Positions 21,078 to 32,204 of a stretch of DNA of 33,155 bases are shown one piece after another. Source of the stretch: Zancudomyces culisetae (Eukaryota > Kickxellomycota > Harpellomycetes > Harpellales > Legeriomycetaceae); the NCBI GenBank assembly GCA_001969505.1, contig LSSK01000484.1, forward strand, positions 1 to 33,155. The letters are read 5' to 3'. Every line of letters starts with the position of its first letter. Position 1 is the stretch's first letter. The notes beneath the pieces were generated by a model, which saw nothing but the letters and a program-made list of their open reading frames with translations, ran no database searches and had not been told where the DNA came from. The translations under genes were made by a program, and so were the position numbers.

Positions 21078-23594
21078 TTATCCTGAGCACATCAAGCATC
21101 CCTCAGGATTGTCACGTGAGCATGCAGCACCAGAATTCAGCTCATCATCCTCATCAGCGTTTGCAGAACCGTCTTCAAGAGAGGTTCCGGCAGCATCGCC
21201 AGTGGTGCTGGCAGAAGCTGTGATGCCAGTTGTCGATTTTGCTGCTTTGAGTTTGGAGGAATCAATAGTAAATTTGATTGCATCAGCAGCAGGTTTGGTG
21301 CGCAAATAGTACATACCGGTCTTGAGACCCTTTTTCCAGCCGTAGAAATGCATACTTGTCAGTTTTTGGTAGTTTGGATTGTCCATGTGAATGTTCAGAG
21401 ATTGTGACTGGTCAATAAAGGCACCACGATCGGCAGCCAAGTCCAAAAAGGATTTCTGCTTGATTTCATAGACGGTTTTGTACAGCTGTTTCAGATCGGC
21501 AGGGATTTCAGCAATGCTTTGTATCGAGCCGTTGTGGGCAATAATGGACTGGCGCATATCGTCAGACCATAGCTTGCGGTCGATTAGATCCTTCAGTAGC
21601 CAAGGGTTTACCACCTGGAACTCACCAGCCAATACACGGCGGGTGTATATGTTGCTGGTGTATGGCTCAAAGCACTCATTAAATCCGAGAATCTGTGAGG
21701 TTGATGCAGTAGGCATAGGTGCCATCAGCAAGGAGTTGCGCACACCGTGTTTAGCAATCTTTTGGCGAAGCGAGTCCCAATCCCACAAGTTGGTTGGTGT
21801 AACTCCCCACATATCCATCTGCAAGTTACCTTTGCTGACAGGGCTTCCTTCATAAGTAGGATATGGTCCATGGATTTCGGCAAGTTCGCATGATGCTTCT
21901 AGTGCTGCGTGATACAGGGTTTCAAAGATCAACAAGTTCAGCTCCCTTGCTCCCTCAGACTCAAATGGAAGCCTCAACATCAAAAACGCATCTGCCAATC
22001 CCTGCACCCCAATACCAATTGGTCGGTTGCGTTTGTTGGAATTTGCTGCCTCTACTACTGGATAATAGTTGACGTCAATAATCTTGTCGAGATTTTTGGC
22101 TACTCTTTTAGCCACCGCGTGGAGTGCTGCAAAGTCATAGTCATTCTTGTCAAATACTCCAAAGGCCGGAGTTCCATTTTCATTGCTACCATCACTAGCC
22201 TGTGGGCGTCTAACAGCATTAGGACGCACAAATGACGGAAGTGCTATTGATGCCAAATTACACACAGCCACTTCGTCAGGTGCAGTGTATTCCACTATCT
22301 CCGTACACAAGTTGCTGCTCTTTATTGTGCCCAGGTTCTGCTGGTTTGACTTGCTGTTGCACGCATCTTTGTACAACATGTATGGCGTGCCTGTTTCTAT
22401 TTGTGAATCTAAAATTGCATACCACAGTTGTTGAGCTGGTACTCTCTTTCTGGCGAGTCCTGGTGTATTTTCATATTTTGTGTACAGCTTCTCAAACTCA
22501 TCTCCCCACACCTCTGAGAGATTTGGCGCCTCATGTGGGCAAAATAGAGACCATTCTCCGTTTTCCAAAACTCGCTTCATGAACAGATCGGGAATCCACA
22601 TTCCATAGAACAAATCACGTGCGCGGTTCTCTTCCTTACCGTGATTCTTCTTCAGACTAAGGAAATCAAACACATCTGCGTGCCATGGCTCCAAATATAT
22701 AGCAAATGCACCTGGTCTCTTGTTTCCACCCTGGTCAACATATCTGGCAGTCTGGTTGAATACACGCAGCATTGGTACTACTCCATTAGATGTTCCATTT
22801 GTTCCTGCAATGTAAGATCCTGTGGCTCTGATGTTGTGTACACTCAATCCAATTCCACCTGCTGATTTTGATATCATGGCACACTGCTTTAGTGTATCAT
22901 AGATACCCTCTATGCTATCATCACTCATTGCCAGCAAAAAGCACGATGAGAGTTGTGGCCGGTTTGTTCCCGAGTTAAATAGTGTTGGTGATGCATGTGT
23001 AAATAGCCGCTGCGACATCATGTTATATGTTTCTATTGCTGCCTCAATGTCTTCTCCGTGTATTCCAAGACTGACTCTCATCAAAAGATACTGTGGTCTC
23101 TCTACCACTTTGCCGTTTACTCTCAACAAGTATGAGCGCTCGAGTGTTTTGAAACCGAAATAGTTGTACCCAAAATCTCTGGAATCTACAACTGCTTCAT
23201 CAATGGTCTTGGCGTTCTTTTGAATAAGCTCCCACAGCTGTTTTGAAATCAGTGGCTGGTGCTTGCCCGTCTTTTCATTTGTGTATTCATACAGCTTTTT
23301 CGCGCACTCTGAAAACTTTGGATCTGTCTCCTTTTGCAGGTTGCTGATTGCCAACCTTGCTGCCAAAACTGCGTAATCTGGGTGCTGCACTGTCATTGTG
23401 GCCGCTGTTTCGGCTGCCAAGTTGTCCAGCTCTACGGTGGTTACTCCTTGGTACACACCCATAATCACCTTTTGTGCTATTGCTGCTGCGTCAACAAAGT
23501 CTGCGTCCAGGCCATTGCACAAATGGCTTATTCTCTTTGTGATTTTATCAAACTGCACCCTCTCACTCTTTCCGTCTCTCTTTAGCACGTACAT
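21078..23594 (-). CDS. RNR1: Ribonucleoside-diphosphate reductase large subunit (class Ia)
   Basis: One uninterrupted frame of 838 residues from ATG 23594. The N-terminus (1-92) is an ATP-cone allosteric domain ([17 protein letters not shown]). The catalytic ten-stranded barrel is complete: Cys218 in SSCFLL, NLCTE at 428-432 with radical-relay Cys430 and Glu432, and Cys445 in VAVCNLAS. Other conserved runs include [39 protein letters not shown] and [17 protein letters not shown]. The C-terminal tail ends GCLMCSG, the CxxC pair that re-reduces the active site. With the small subunit it converts NDPs to dNDPs in the cytosol under ATP/dATP control. A Ser/Thr/Ala-rich linker (about 790-820) precedes the tail and differs from typical sequences, as is common. 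It is intronless, unlike most conserved genes in this window. Confidence 0.98.
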   Translation of the reverse strand: MYVLKRDGKSERVQFDKITKRISHLCNGLDADFVDAAAIAQKVIMGVYQGVTTVELDNLAAETAATMTVQHPDYAVLAARLAISNLQKETDPKFSECAKKLYEYTNEKTGKHQPLISKQLWELIQKNAKTIDEAVVDSRDFGYNYFGFKTLERSYLLRVNGKVVERPQYLLMRVSLGIHGEDIEAAIETYNMMSQRLFTHASPTLFNSGTNRPQLSSCFLLAMSDDSIEGIYDTLKQCAMISKSAGGIGLSVHNIRATGSYIAGTNGTSNGVVPMLRVFNQTARYVDQGGNKRPGAFAIYLEPWHADVFDFLSLKKNHGKEENRARDLFYGMWIPDLFMKRVLENGEWSLFCPHEAPNLSEVWGDEFEKLYTKYENTPGLARKRVPAQQLWYAILDSQIETGTPYMLYKDACNSKSNQQNLGTIKSSNLCTEIVEYTAPDEVAVCNLASIALPSFVRPNAVRRPQASDGSNENGTPAFGVFDKNDYDFAALHAVAKRVAKNLDKIIDVNYYPVVEAANSNKRNRPIGIGVQGLADAFLMLRLPFESEGARELNLLIFETLYHAALEASCELAEIHGPYPTYEGSPVSKGNLQMDMWGVTPTNLWDWDSLRQKIAKHGVRNSLLMAPMPTASTSQILGFNECFEPYTSNIYTRRVLAGEFQVVNPWLLKDLIDRKLWSDDMRQSIIAHNGSIQSIAEIPADLKQLYKTVYEIKQKSFLDLAADRGAFIDQSQSLNIHMDNPNYQKLTSMHFYGWKKGLKTGMYYLRTKPAADAIKFTIDSSKLKAAKSTTGITASASTTGDAAGTSLEDGSANADEDDELNSGAACSRDNPEGCLMCSG

Positions 23595-24190
23595 TTTCTT
23601 GGTACTTTTGTTCCAAAGTGTTTAAACGTTATTCCACAACCTTATTTTTATATGTTCTACAATACTCAAGTAAAAGAAAACAGTTCGCCGTTTATTTATC
23701 CCCGTTTTATTTGTGTTTTTTATTTTGCCTGAATTGGTAGTACTGGTTTGGCTTTGTATTGCTGCCACCACTTGGTTTGCTCTAGCAAAAGTCCATTTCT
23801 GCTTGCCATTAGTAATTGATTTTCTAGCAAAGCTCACTTCAATTGGGCTGAAAAAAAAATTTTTTTTATTCGTCTGCCTTTTTCCAAATTATCTCATATT
23901 TGTGATTTATTGTTTATTTTATGGCCATGTTAGGATGCAAGAATGCAGTTTTTAGCTGCGCTTGTTTTATTTTTTACGCTCTTTAGCCAAAATTACGTCT
24001 AATACAAAATAAAATCAATCAATAATATCAAAGTTCTATCAGATTCCGTTCTTAAATTGAGGATCTACATGTTTATACCTGGTATTTTTTATATATTTTT
24101 TATTTATAATAAATGTGGGAATATTGTTTATTGGATTGACATATTTACTTTTTTTTCAACCCAATTCTTTTTTTTGCTGTTGTTATGTAG

Positions 24191-24302
24191 TTTTTGCTTT
24201 GGCTTTTGCTTTGGCTTTTGCTTTTGCTTTTGCTTTTGCTTTTGCTTTTGCTTTGGCTTTTGCTTTGGCTTTTGCTTTGACTTTGCTTAGACTTTGCTTA
24301 GA
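24191..24302 (+). repeat. Hexanucleotide array (GCTTTT/GCTTTG)n
   Basis: About fifteen units of GCTTTT, GCTTTG and related sixmers, partly in a 12-bp higher-order order (GCTTTTGCTTTG), end in a doubled ACTTTGCTTAG at about 24280-24301. The frames running through it (Phe-Cys or Ala-Phe repeats) are artefacts of the period. It sits about 600 bp upstream of the RNR1 start, downstream of the second trypsin gene. Confidence 0.9.
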
Positions 24303-24964
24303 CATTCTTTGTCAAATATAAAAAATCAATGGATTTTCATATTCAAGTACAAATACCGGTTTGCACCATACCAGATTCTAGTACCCCAAAAAACCCGCCA
24401 TCCTACTTTTCCAACTTTTTTTTTAAAAAATGCACGCCATCAGTATGTACTTGGTCATCTGCTCATTGCTAGCCCTTAAAACCCATCCTAGATGTCCCAC
24501 TTGGCGAGAAAACTATCCTTCGCCGCCAGCCACACAGTTGTAACCAAATTTAACACGCCGCAGCAATTGAACCAATATATTGTCCCATTTTTAATCTGGC
24601 CAATAGAAACACGAGATACGCGAAATTCATTTTTGTACACATCAACGTTCTATTGTTTTCGTCAAACCATCTCCAAATTCCATTATTTCACTCTCCTCAT
24701 TTCTCACCCAAAAAAAACTATTTTGTGTCATTGTTTCAATCTAACTGACTGTAAGATATGGCAATGATTACTAATTTAAAGATGTTAACAATCTTGATTA
24801 GTAAGACTTGCCCCATTCAGAATTACCTTTGTGTATTCAAGCACATATTTTTCGCATTTCCTCTTGTCACCATCAAAATATTTCAACATGGTAAGTCTAT
24901 TCTCTATTTTCGCTGTGCCATCACGTATCTAATTATGCTCTTTATTACAATATTGCAACAATAT

Positions 24965-25025
24965 GAGATGTAAATGGAAACTGTAAATGGAAAACTAAAT
25001 GGAAACTGTAAATGAAAAAATAAAA
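24965..25025 (+). repeat. Imperfect tandem repeat of AAATGGAAACTGT
   Basis: Three to four degenerate copies of a 12-13 base unit (GTAAATGGAAACT, GTAAATGGAAAACT, AAATGGAAACT, GTAAATGAAAA) lie next to each other. It is non-coding and lies downstream of the second trypsin gene. Confidence 0.75.
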
Positions 25026-25124
25026 GTAAACTAACCAAGATTGTAGATTTCATAGACTTGACAACCACCCTTTACACTAACTCTACATGCCAGACTAATT
25101 CTAAAACTAAACGCTAAAACTAGA

Positions 25125-26274
25125 TTACATGATAATAATTGCACTCTCTGCTGAATTGTATCTGTTCAATATGCCTCGAGTAGATTTCGTTTGATCTATT
25201 GTGTAATAATCCCTTTTGTTATTTGTGAGTGCAGCGATAAAGTCGATGTAATATCCAACTCTAGTATAAAACCCAAATGTATCTGAAACCGCACATAGAG
25301 GTCTGTAAATGTCGCTCTTTTTGTTGCTTGTTGTTTCACCATAGCTGGTTAACCCCAGCAACAGATTATATTTCTCGTCTTGCGACCGAGAATATACTGG
25401 ACCACCCGAATCTCCATAACATGTATCCTTTCCTTTTTCACCATTTGCTATACATATATAGTCCTCGTTATTGTTAACAAAGTTTGCCCGTGCCGGCTCG
25501 CAAATTTTCGGGTCCTTAACCATCAAATCTACTTTGTTAAGTACATCTGACCCACTTGTTTCGTTGTTATTTTTGATCCCCCATCCTACAGCCGTTACGA
25601 CATCATTGTCCTCTACCTTTATAAGATCTATCTTTGCTCTCTTAACATTGTCGCTAAACTCGAACGCCTTGTCAACTTTTAACAATGCAATATCATTCTA
25701 TTTTTAATATATAAGACATTTGAATTAGTTAAATCCTTTTTGTCTTTTTTCTGTGTGTGTGTGTGTAACTCGCTAAAACATGCGTCAAACATTCTGTATT
25801 TATATATATTATATAACTTACCACAATCTTGATTTTATCAAAATCTGGATGAATAAAAACAGCACTAACACCCACCCATTGCATTTTATCAACATTTGGA
25901 CTTCCATATCCAATTTTTAGCTGATCAACAGTCACAGGTTTATTTAACGGAAGTATACAGTGTGCAGCTGTAACAACAAACAAATCTGATATTATAGTTG
26001 CTCCACATTGGAATCTTTGATTGTTCATGGATATCCGCAGGAAGGCTGTTGCTGGAAATTCGTTTTTTTCAACTACTACACCTCCAACCACTCGTGCATC
26101 TTTCAGAGACTCTTTTTCCTTGGGTTTTGAATCATTCTTTTGCTTTGATAAAACGAATACTACACTACACACCAATACTGTAATTGTAAGTATTACTACT
26201 GTGCCTATAAAGATACGAATGCTGTTGTATCTTCGTTTGTTTGTTTTAGTTCTTTCTGTTGTTAATATGTACAT
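25125..26274 (-). CDS. Type II membrane-anchored trypsin-like S1 serine protease
   Basis: Two exons (26274-25822, 25697-25125) joined across a 124-bp GTAAGT..TAG intron give 341 residues. Splicing creates the conserved NDIALLKV around the catalytic Asp, which neither exon alone contains. The N-terminus is a short basic cytosolic tail (KTNKRRYNS), then a single membrane helix (about 19-43), with no signal cleavage site evident: the layout of type II transmembrane serine proteases. A charged stem follows, the activation site Arg61, and VVGG. The triad is His105, Asp153 and Ser248 (GDSGGP). Asp242 in KGKDTC gives Lys/Arg specificity, and pocket glycines G271 and G293 are present. It lacks the C-terminal hydrophobic tail of the protease at 4938. 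The two share KGKDTC-GDSGGP and YYTRxGYY/FYTRVGYY-DFI stretches, so they are probably paralogues. The intron holds a (GT)n run. Confidence 0.95.
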
Positions 26275-28212
26275 TTTTATAGAAATACTGGTATATTATG
26301 GAAATTTAACAACGGAAAAAGCGTTATTTTACAGTTTGTGTGTGGTTGCTTATAAAGCCTAGTGTTTGAGTATTCGTTGTTTAATCTTAATCCGATCAAA
26401 TCAATAACTGTAGTATATATTGTTTCGTGTATCCAGTGTATCTGAATGATTGTGTTTGTGTTTTTTAGTTTGAATATATTCAAAGTCTTCTTCCCAGCAA
26501 CCTTGATAAGCTCAAGGGCAAATATTGATCCTTTTCTTTGTTTTAATTTTCAGTTAAACGGGTATCATCAATACTTGTATTTTGCATTTAATAGCTTAAG
26601 TATCTTAATAATACAAACTAGTGAAGTAAATATTTGTCTAATTGAATAATGTTAATGATTATAGTTCTACCATCTGTGGATATATATACTTATAAGTATA
26701 ACTGCTGAAATAAATAGAAAATACTACAAAGCTGAGAATACTGTGCGTTTGAGTCAAGATTTAAAATTACCAATACACATTCCCCCCTCTTTAAAGACTT
26801 TTGGTGTTGAATGTAAAGCAAAAAAGGAAGCAGTACTTCCTATCAGCACAGAAAAAAAGAGAATAAAATGTCTAGATTCGGGTCTCTTGCATCAAAACTT
26901 TTATCCCAAACTCAGTTTAGGCGAATGATAATAACACTACAGTACGTGCGGCCCACAGTGTTAGAAATGACAGTATATAAAGTATGATGCCTTAAACATA
27001 ATTTGAACTTATTCGTGTATTTTACCCGGTAACAACACCAAAAGAAAAGCAGATAATATACTGGTAAAACACATAAAATAAAAAACTAGAGTATACCTAT
27101 ACGACTAGTGGGGCATGTTTGTTCTAATTGGATTTAATACGTGGATGACCAGTTTGACCTGCTCCAATTTTGCTGCACCCGTCACCGTATATATCTTTTA
27201 CGGCTATTCATGGTTGTTCATGCACCTGGGTATAAACACGTATATAAAAGACAATTTTCAAATGTTTGGTAAGCAACCACGAGTTCTAGTTTTTTTATTA
27301 TTTTTTTTTGTTTCTCTAAGTAGTCATTTTGATTCCAGAAAGGAGCGTTTACTCACCATGCTATAGGCTATGATTTTTACTTTTTCGCCATTTCGTACTG
27401 TGTATCCAGTTTACATTAGATAGCAAAAATATTTATTTGTGCATCATAACCCAATAACAATTAAACATCTGCACGAAAGAAGTAGACTTTAGCTTCGGAA
27501 AACATAAAATATACACAAGATTGGGCAAGAATTGCAAGATAGTCGGAATTCTTGTTAGTAAAAATTCAGTTTACTCGTATAGCAGGCAATGGATGGAGGG
27601 TCGTACCACAATGGTTGGTTTTATTAGAATTACCGCTATCCTATCTTGAACAAGCACCATTAAACGCATCTTCACTTGCAAGTAAAATCGGTCTATTCTA
27701 GAAAGGAACTTCATTCCAATTCTTTTCCTCCTCCCTTCCCTCTCCACATGATCGTTGAAAATATAGGGAAAAACAAAAAATAATTAAATTACCATCTACG
27801 TCCAATCAAAAACGAACTATCGCGCAGCACACAGCTCTTTGTAGATATATTAAAACAAGTAATTGGTCTCCATACAAAGTTATAGATAAATCACATAATT
27901 GAAAAAATGTGGAATCAAATCAAGGCATTGGTACAGAGTATTATGAAGATGGCCTTCAGCAAAATCCTTGTATTGGATATATCAATAAAGAAAAGTAGAG
28001 CAAACATATCAAAACATAACATTCGTCTTTTTTGCTTCCCATGGAACATTTAAGAGTCACAAGTACATGTTTTTTTTAGGTTTGTAAATAATATTTACTA
28101 AGATCAATTGCAAGTGCTCGACTGAAAAAGCCGTCGAATAAACTACTTGAAAAAAAAACAAACTCTAATATAGCAAAAAAAATGGAAAAGTGGTATACAA
28201 TCAAATGTACTC
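26275..28212. other. Intergenic region with no defensible gene
   Basis: About 1.9 kb between two minus-strand genes; the trypsin promoter is at its left end. Two weak coding signals are noted: a 39-codon ATG frame at 26868-26987 that looks like a mitochondrial presequence, and a hydrophobic frame at 27115-27366. Each starts with ATG, and the first ends at a possible GTATGA donor. I see nothing recognisable in the rest. Confidence 0.5.
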
Positions 28213-29329
28213 TCATATCTTGCTTGAAAAGGATCTGTGGACTCTGTGTTTTTCCACCAAAGCGCTAACAATGTACTCTTCGATCTCAACGCCTGCGTTG
28301 AGTTCATCGTCACTCAGGCATATTTCCTCCATTTTTTGTAAATCATCCTTACAGATCAACCAGACTTGTCTTTTTCTTGTGTGCAGCATATTTGCCACAA
28401 CAACCTGATGCCCATATTTTTGCAGTGCCAGCCTTGCTTTGGGCTCCAAATAACTCTCATCGGTTTCCAACTAACATAGGTTAAACAACAACAGTTTAGT
28501 CTAGCATTGCCATTATCATACCAACTAAACTCTCAAAAGTTGTGTTAAAATAAACATATGCACTTACTTTAAACGATACCACAAAGGACTTGGGTGCCCA
28601 GCTGTTGACCAGTGGCCGTAAAAACTTGGGAACCTGGTTCATTTTCAGAATTAGATCACCATCTGAGGATTGAATCTTGTGTTCTACCATTTCACCTGCT
28701 GGAATAAAAAAATCGCTGACAGCTGCTGCCAAATAAAACATAGCGTCCTGATTCATTGGCGCCATTAGCAGTGTTACCTCTCGCAAGATGAACAAATAGT
28801 CTGAGAGTGTAGTGAAGTATGGCATGTACAATTTTCCTGTGGAGATAACGTTTGTAAAGGTAAGAATATCGTTTCTGACTACTTCTTCGTATTTTCCTTT
28901 TATTTGAATTCGCCCAGACTCATCGATATTGAAAAAATCGAGAAATCCGTTTTCAGGAACTGTGTAATGTCTGTTAAATGGCTGTAAACTATGTTTTCTG
29001 TGCAAAAATATTACACCATAGCCTTTTTTTAAAAATTCTTCTGTTGAGCTTGCGCCGCGAGTACCTGCACTAAAGTTATCTATAAACCGGACTGTGTTGT
29101 TTTCCAAAGGGACTGTAGTTCCGCCACTAGTAACGAGCACGATAGGTCTTCCGGCCTGTTTATTTTTTTTAATGAATTCTATCGTGTTATCCCTGATTTG
29201 TGTCAGGTTTTCTGGTGGCTTGTTCTCATCGAAGTATATTTCAGGGTTTATAACCTGGGATTCTGATGAGGACAGGAGTGTATCCTGCTTTATGAGCTTT
29301 TCAGTAGATCTCTTTGTTTGTACAATCAT
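28213..29329 (-). CDS. CAB2: Phosphopantothenoylcysteine synthetase (coenzyme A pathway)
   Basis: Two exons (29329-28568, 28470-28213) with a 97-bp GTAAGT..TAG intron give 339 residues. Splicing joins SFVVSFK to LETDESYLEPKA, restoring the conserved SFKLETD motif. Residues 67-76 (TSGGTTVPLE) and 81-92 (RFIDNFSAGTRG) form the nucleotide-binding start of the family; AAAVSDFF (201-208) and YGHQVVVANML follow. The enzyme ligates cysteine to 4'-phosphopantothenate, the second step from pantothenate to CoA, in the cytosol as a stand-alone eukaryotic form (bacteria fuse it to the decarboxylase). The length agrees with yeast and animal enzymes. The long insertion with KYEEVVRNDILTF and TTLSDYLFILREV is typical of eukaryotic members. 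It is divergent from the MGMT gene. Confidence 0.95.
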
Positions 29330-30232
29330 ACTTCAAAATACCTGTATTGTTATGATATCTTAGCGTGGCAAATATATACTGTTTCTAGTACTGCTTTTCA
29401 GTTTTCTTATCGCGGGCTTATGGTTTTGACTATTAACTCTGGCTTGCTCAGTTTTAAGCTGGTGTTTGCTGATCAGCTTTCACAAGTTTGCTTTGTGACA
29501 ATTTGCCAATATTTATTTTAGCCACCCGATTTCGGGGATTTCAATTTGGCAGTGAAATTCCGAAACCACTGATAAGAACACAAATAAACACACACAGGCC
29601 AGCAAATGAAAATAGCTTTCATAAGCAAATGGTGCAGGAGTTCCAACCAGTTTAGATGCACCAATATCAGGCCAATCAAGTTGAATTTTTAGGTCAGTAG
29701 CCAGTAACTCGCCTGCTCTTTACCACTAGACATTTTATAAATACCCTTAAGAGAAAAAGAGAGAGGGGAGAGCTAATGCTTGTTGAGCTTTATAAATGTT
29801 GAAGATATAATTTTCCATCCTGGTTCCTGTTGTGAGTGCCTCAATTAACTCTTGTTTCATTTTTATGATTCTTTCATTTTTTTGTAAGAGTCGCAAGACA
29901 GAAATAGAAAATTGTGCTGATTTTATGACCCTAAATAGCAAGTGCAGTCTCGTCTATTTAGCCAATGTCAGGTGCCAAAAATTTGAAAACGTGATTTTCA
30001 TTATGGGATTTGAATGGTTAGGGTTATTGATTTGTAATGGCCAGAAATGTTCTGAATTTTTTCCGCAGCAAAAGGAACTAGATTTTGAGAATATAGCAAA
30101 CAGCTTCAATTGAATCAATACAAACAGCAACCAGACTACTTAAACGCACTCAATTGCTAGGAGAGAAAAGTTTGATTCATTCCAAAAGACCAAAATAGCT
30201 TGAATCAGTGTTGTTCATATTCAGAAAGCAAA
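29330..30232. other. Divergent intergenic region, CAB2 / MGMT
   Basis: About 900 bp. Overlapping frames on both strands at 29747-30113 (64 and 93 codons) have no ATG of good context and no recognisable content. The minus one is preceded by a TAG that could be a splice acceptor, but I found no upstream exon. Both promoters should be here. Confidence 0.55.
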
Positions 30233-31179
30233 ATGCCAAAAATAGCTAAAAATGTCAAGAACTATGTTCCCTTTGATAGTACAGAGCTTGTCGCAGCAAT
30301 TAAGAAGCAAAGTACGGTATACTTTATAAACAGATAAATACTTTTTTTTAAAAAAATATATATATGCACGAAGGTAAAATTCCCAATTACAAGTCGCTTC
30401 GATATAACTGTTGTTGTGTACACCACTAGCGATGAAGGAATTCCCAACAGCAAAGGAAAAGCGAAAGACATTTATCAACCCAAAAACAAAGAGACCAGTA
30501 ACAGATTTTGAGTACAGGGTTTATGATCTCTGTTCTCAGGTAATTTTCAATATATTAGATCCGAGGGCTATACACGCTAAAATCGTTCATGTTTTGGGTT
30601 TAGCAATAAAGGAACAGATACTGCATGTATTAAAAAGTATGAGTGGCATATTTGAAATTATAGATACCCACAGGTATGTTTAGCACGTATAAAGTTATGG
30701 CGAACGTACTGAATAGTGGCCCTCGAGCAGGTAAATTCATGTGTATATATAAAAAAAGCTATTTTGAATGCTTTTTATGATAATTTTGAACAAATATGAG
30801 ATATATTATGGTGTGTCATGGTGGTTTAGTTTACCAAACGATATATGTAATATAGTGGGCAATGCGCTAAGAAAAAATCCATTTGCACCGCTTCCAATAC
30901 CATGTCACAGAGTTTTAACATCAGACTTTTATCTTGGTGGTTATGATGGGTAACTAGTCTATATAACTTATTGGCATGACTTTTAAAAATAAATGCGTCT
31001 TTAAAGGCGGATTTTTGTAATCAAATGAAATAAAACATGATAGGGATAAAACGGTAAAGATCAACTGGAAAAGAGAGTGCCTCGAGTTAGAAGGACTGAA
31101 GTTTACTGAAAACGGTTATGTAGCCGGCTCGATGAAAGATCAGTTGTTTACAGACTTTAAACATCCTGACACGAAATAG
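30233..31179 (+). CDS. MGT1: Methylated-DNA-protein cysteine methyltransferase (MGMT/Ogt type)
   Basis: Five small exons (30233-30311, 30430-30539, 30664-30730, 30856-30949, 31044-31179) give 161 residues; introns are 118, 124, 125 and 94 bp. Spliced together they read FINPKTKRPVTDFEYRVYDLCSQ-IPTGMFSTYKVMANVL, then NSGPRAVGNALRKNPFAPLPI and PCHRVLTSDFYLGGYDG. Cys102 of PCHRV is the methyl-accepting cysteine, and Arg84 in PRAVG is the arginine finger that flips the damaged base. The protein removes alkyl groups from O6 of guanine by suicide transfer, in the nucleus. It is a minimal form without the larger N-terminal domain of bacterial Ada/Ogt. Exons 2-5 are secure. Exon 1 (MPKIAKNVKNY) rests on a GTACGG donor; an alternative GTATAC donor with an AAG acceptor would change two or three residues. 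Confidence 0.9.
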
Positions 31180-32204
31180 ATTCCTTACCTGATTGGAATT
31201 GAAAAAATGTATTGATTTTATTTAAATCGCTGTTGTTTCAGCCTTTTCTGTTCTCTACTGCGATAAACATAGGAGGTTGTTTTTTTTTGGGAACTGTAGA
31301 TACTAGTCGTTAATAAGGGCAATATTATACTTGATTTTTTCCTTGGTTATTGCCGATTAATTTAATAATAATAAAAATATGTGGTGGGATGATCAACTCA
31401 CTGTTCACAATATCGTCGTATATTTAACACATTTAATTGCAGGATACTCACCCAAACTTTGCAAGAATTCCAGCACTAAAGAGAGAAGGTGATTTGAATG
31501 AAAAGTCCTTGGCTCCACATCAATTTATTTGTATTTCTATTTACTATATGGCCTTTTCAATTCTAGTATTTGGAAAACATCGTGCTATATTGTTTTTCAT
31601 CAACAATTGATGTTTAGTCTTTGACCCGATTGTTCAGTAGAAAAATATCATTGGTAAACTTCTGATATACATCCATTCAAATTCGTTGCAATAAATACTC
31701 ATCCAATGGTCGGCGGAGTTGTGCGAATTCAAATTTCTCGAAAAATCAAGACAAATCAACTTTCATGCAAATACTCAACTTGGAATATTAACTCCTTTAT
31801 AATTTGAACATCAAAACACAGGGATTGAAATTCTATGGAAAAAGATCAGAATAATTGGTAATAAATGTTCTTTTGTATTTCCATGACCTTGCAATAAAAC
31901 TACAATTTGTCCCTACTTTCAAAGGACCCAATGACACAAGGATATTCAATTGGCAACACGAACAATTTGAATAAAATTCCACTATTCGAGTAAAACCACA
32001 TATTTGTACTTGCTTTGGGTTATTTGTTCCCATTTCACCTTTTAGCGCATTAATTTATATTTCAACTGTTAAAGAAGTGGACATCATTTTGCTATTCCTA
32101 AAATAAACATACAAGTCAAGGCGATATTTTTTACCATCTATAGTAGCATATCCAGCCAATTAATGTACTACGAAAAAGAGATATAATAATGCACGACACC
32201 ACCT
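31180..32204. other. Intergenic region between MGMT and DUF4112 genes
   Basis: About 1 kb, AT-rich. A small ATG frame at about 31380-31490 (37 codons) overlaps another open stretch following a CAG at about 31442. Neither is recognisable. The DUF4112 promoter lies at the right end. I see no repeats or RNA genes. Confidence 0.55.

Larger units (their letters stand above)
23595..25124. other. Intergenic region upstream of RNR1, with short repeats
   Basis: About 1.5 kb between two minus-strand genes. It holds the RNR1 promoter, a hexanucleotide array (24191-24302, listed separately) and a short GC-richer part at 24430-24640. A further array near 24968-25020 repeats AAATGGAAACTGT. A 91-codon ATG frame starts at 24492, and a consensus donor stands directly after an ATG (ATG|GTAAGT, about 24888-24896). 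Neither leads to a gene model I can complete. Confidence 0.55.

Noticed and set aside
24057-24321. Phe-Cys and Ala-Phe repeat proteins
   Set aside because: They are translations of the hexanucleotide array, with no sequence outside it that looks coding.
24618-24625. ACGCGAAA as an MBF/E2F-type cell-cycle element for RNR1
   Set aside because: A single imperfect copy about 1 kb from the RNR1 start is expected by chance; no ACGCGT cluster was seen.
29747-30113. Overlapping frames on both strands between CAB2 and MGMT
   Set aside because: They have no good ATG, no family resemblance and no second exon that could be joined.
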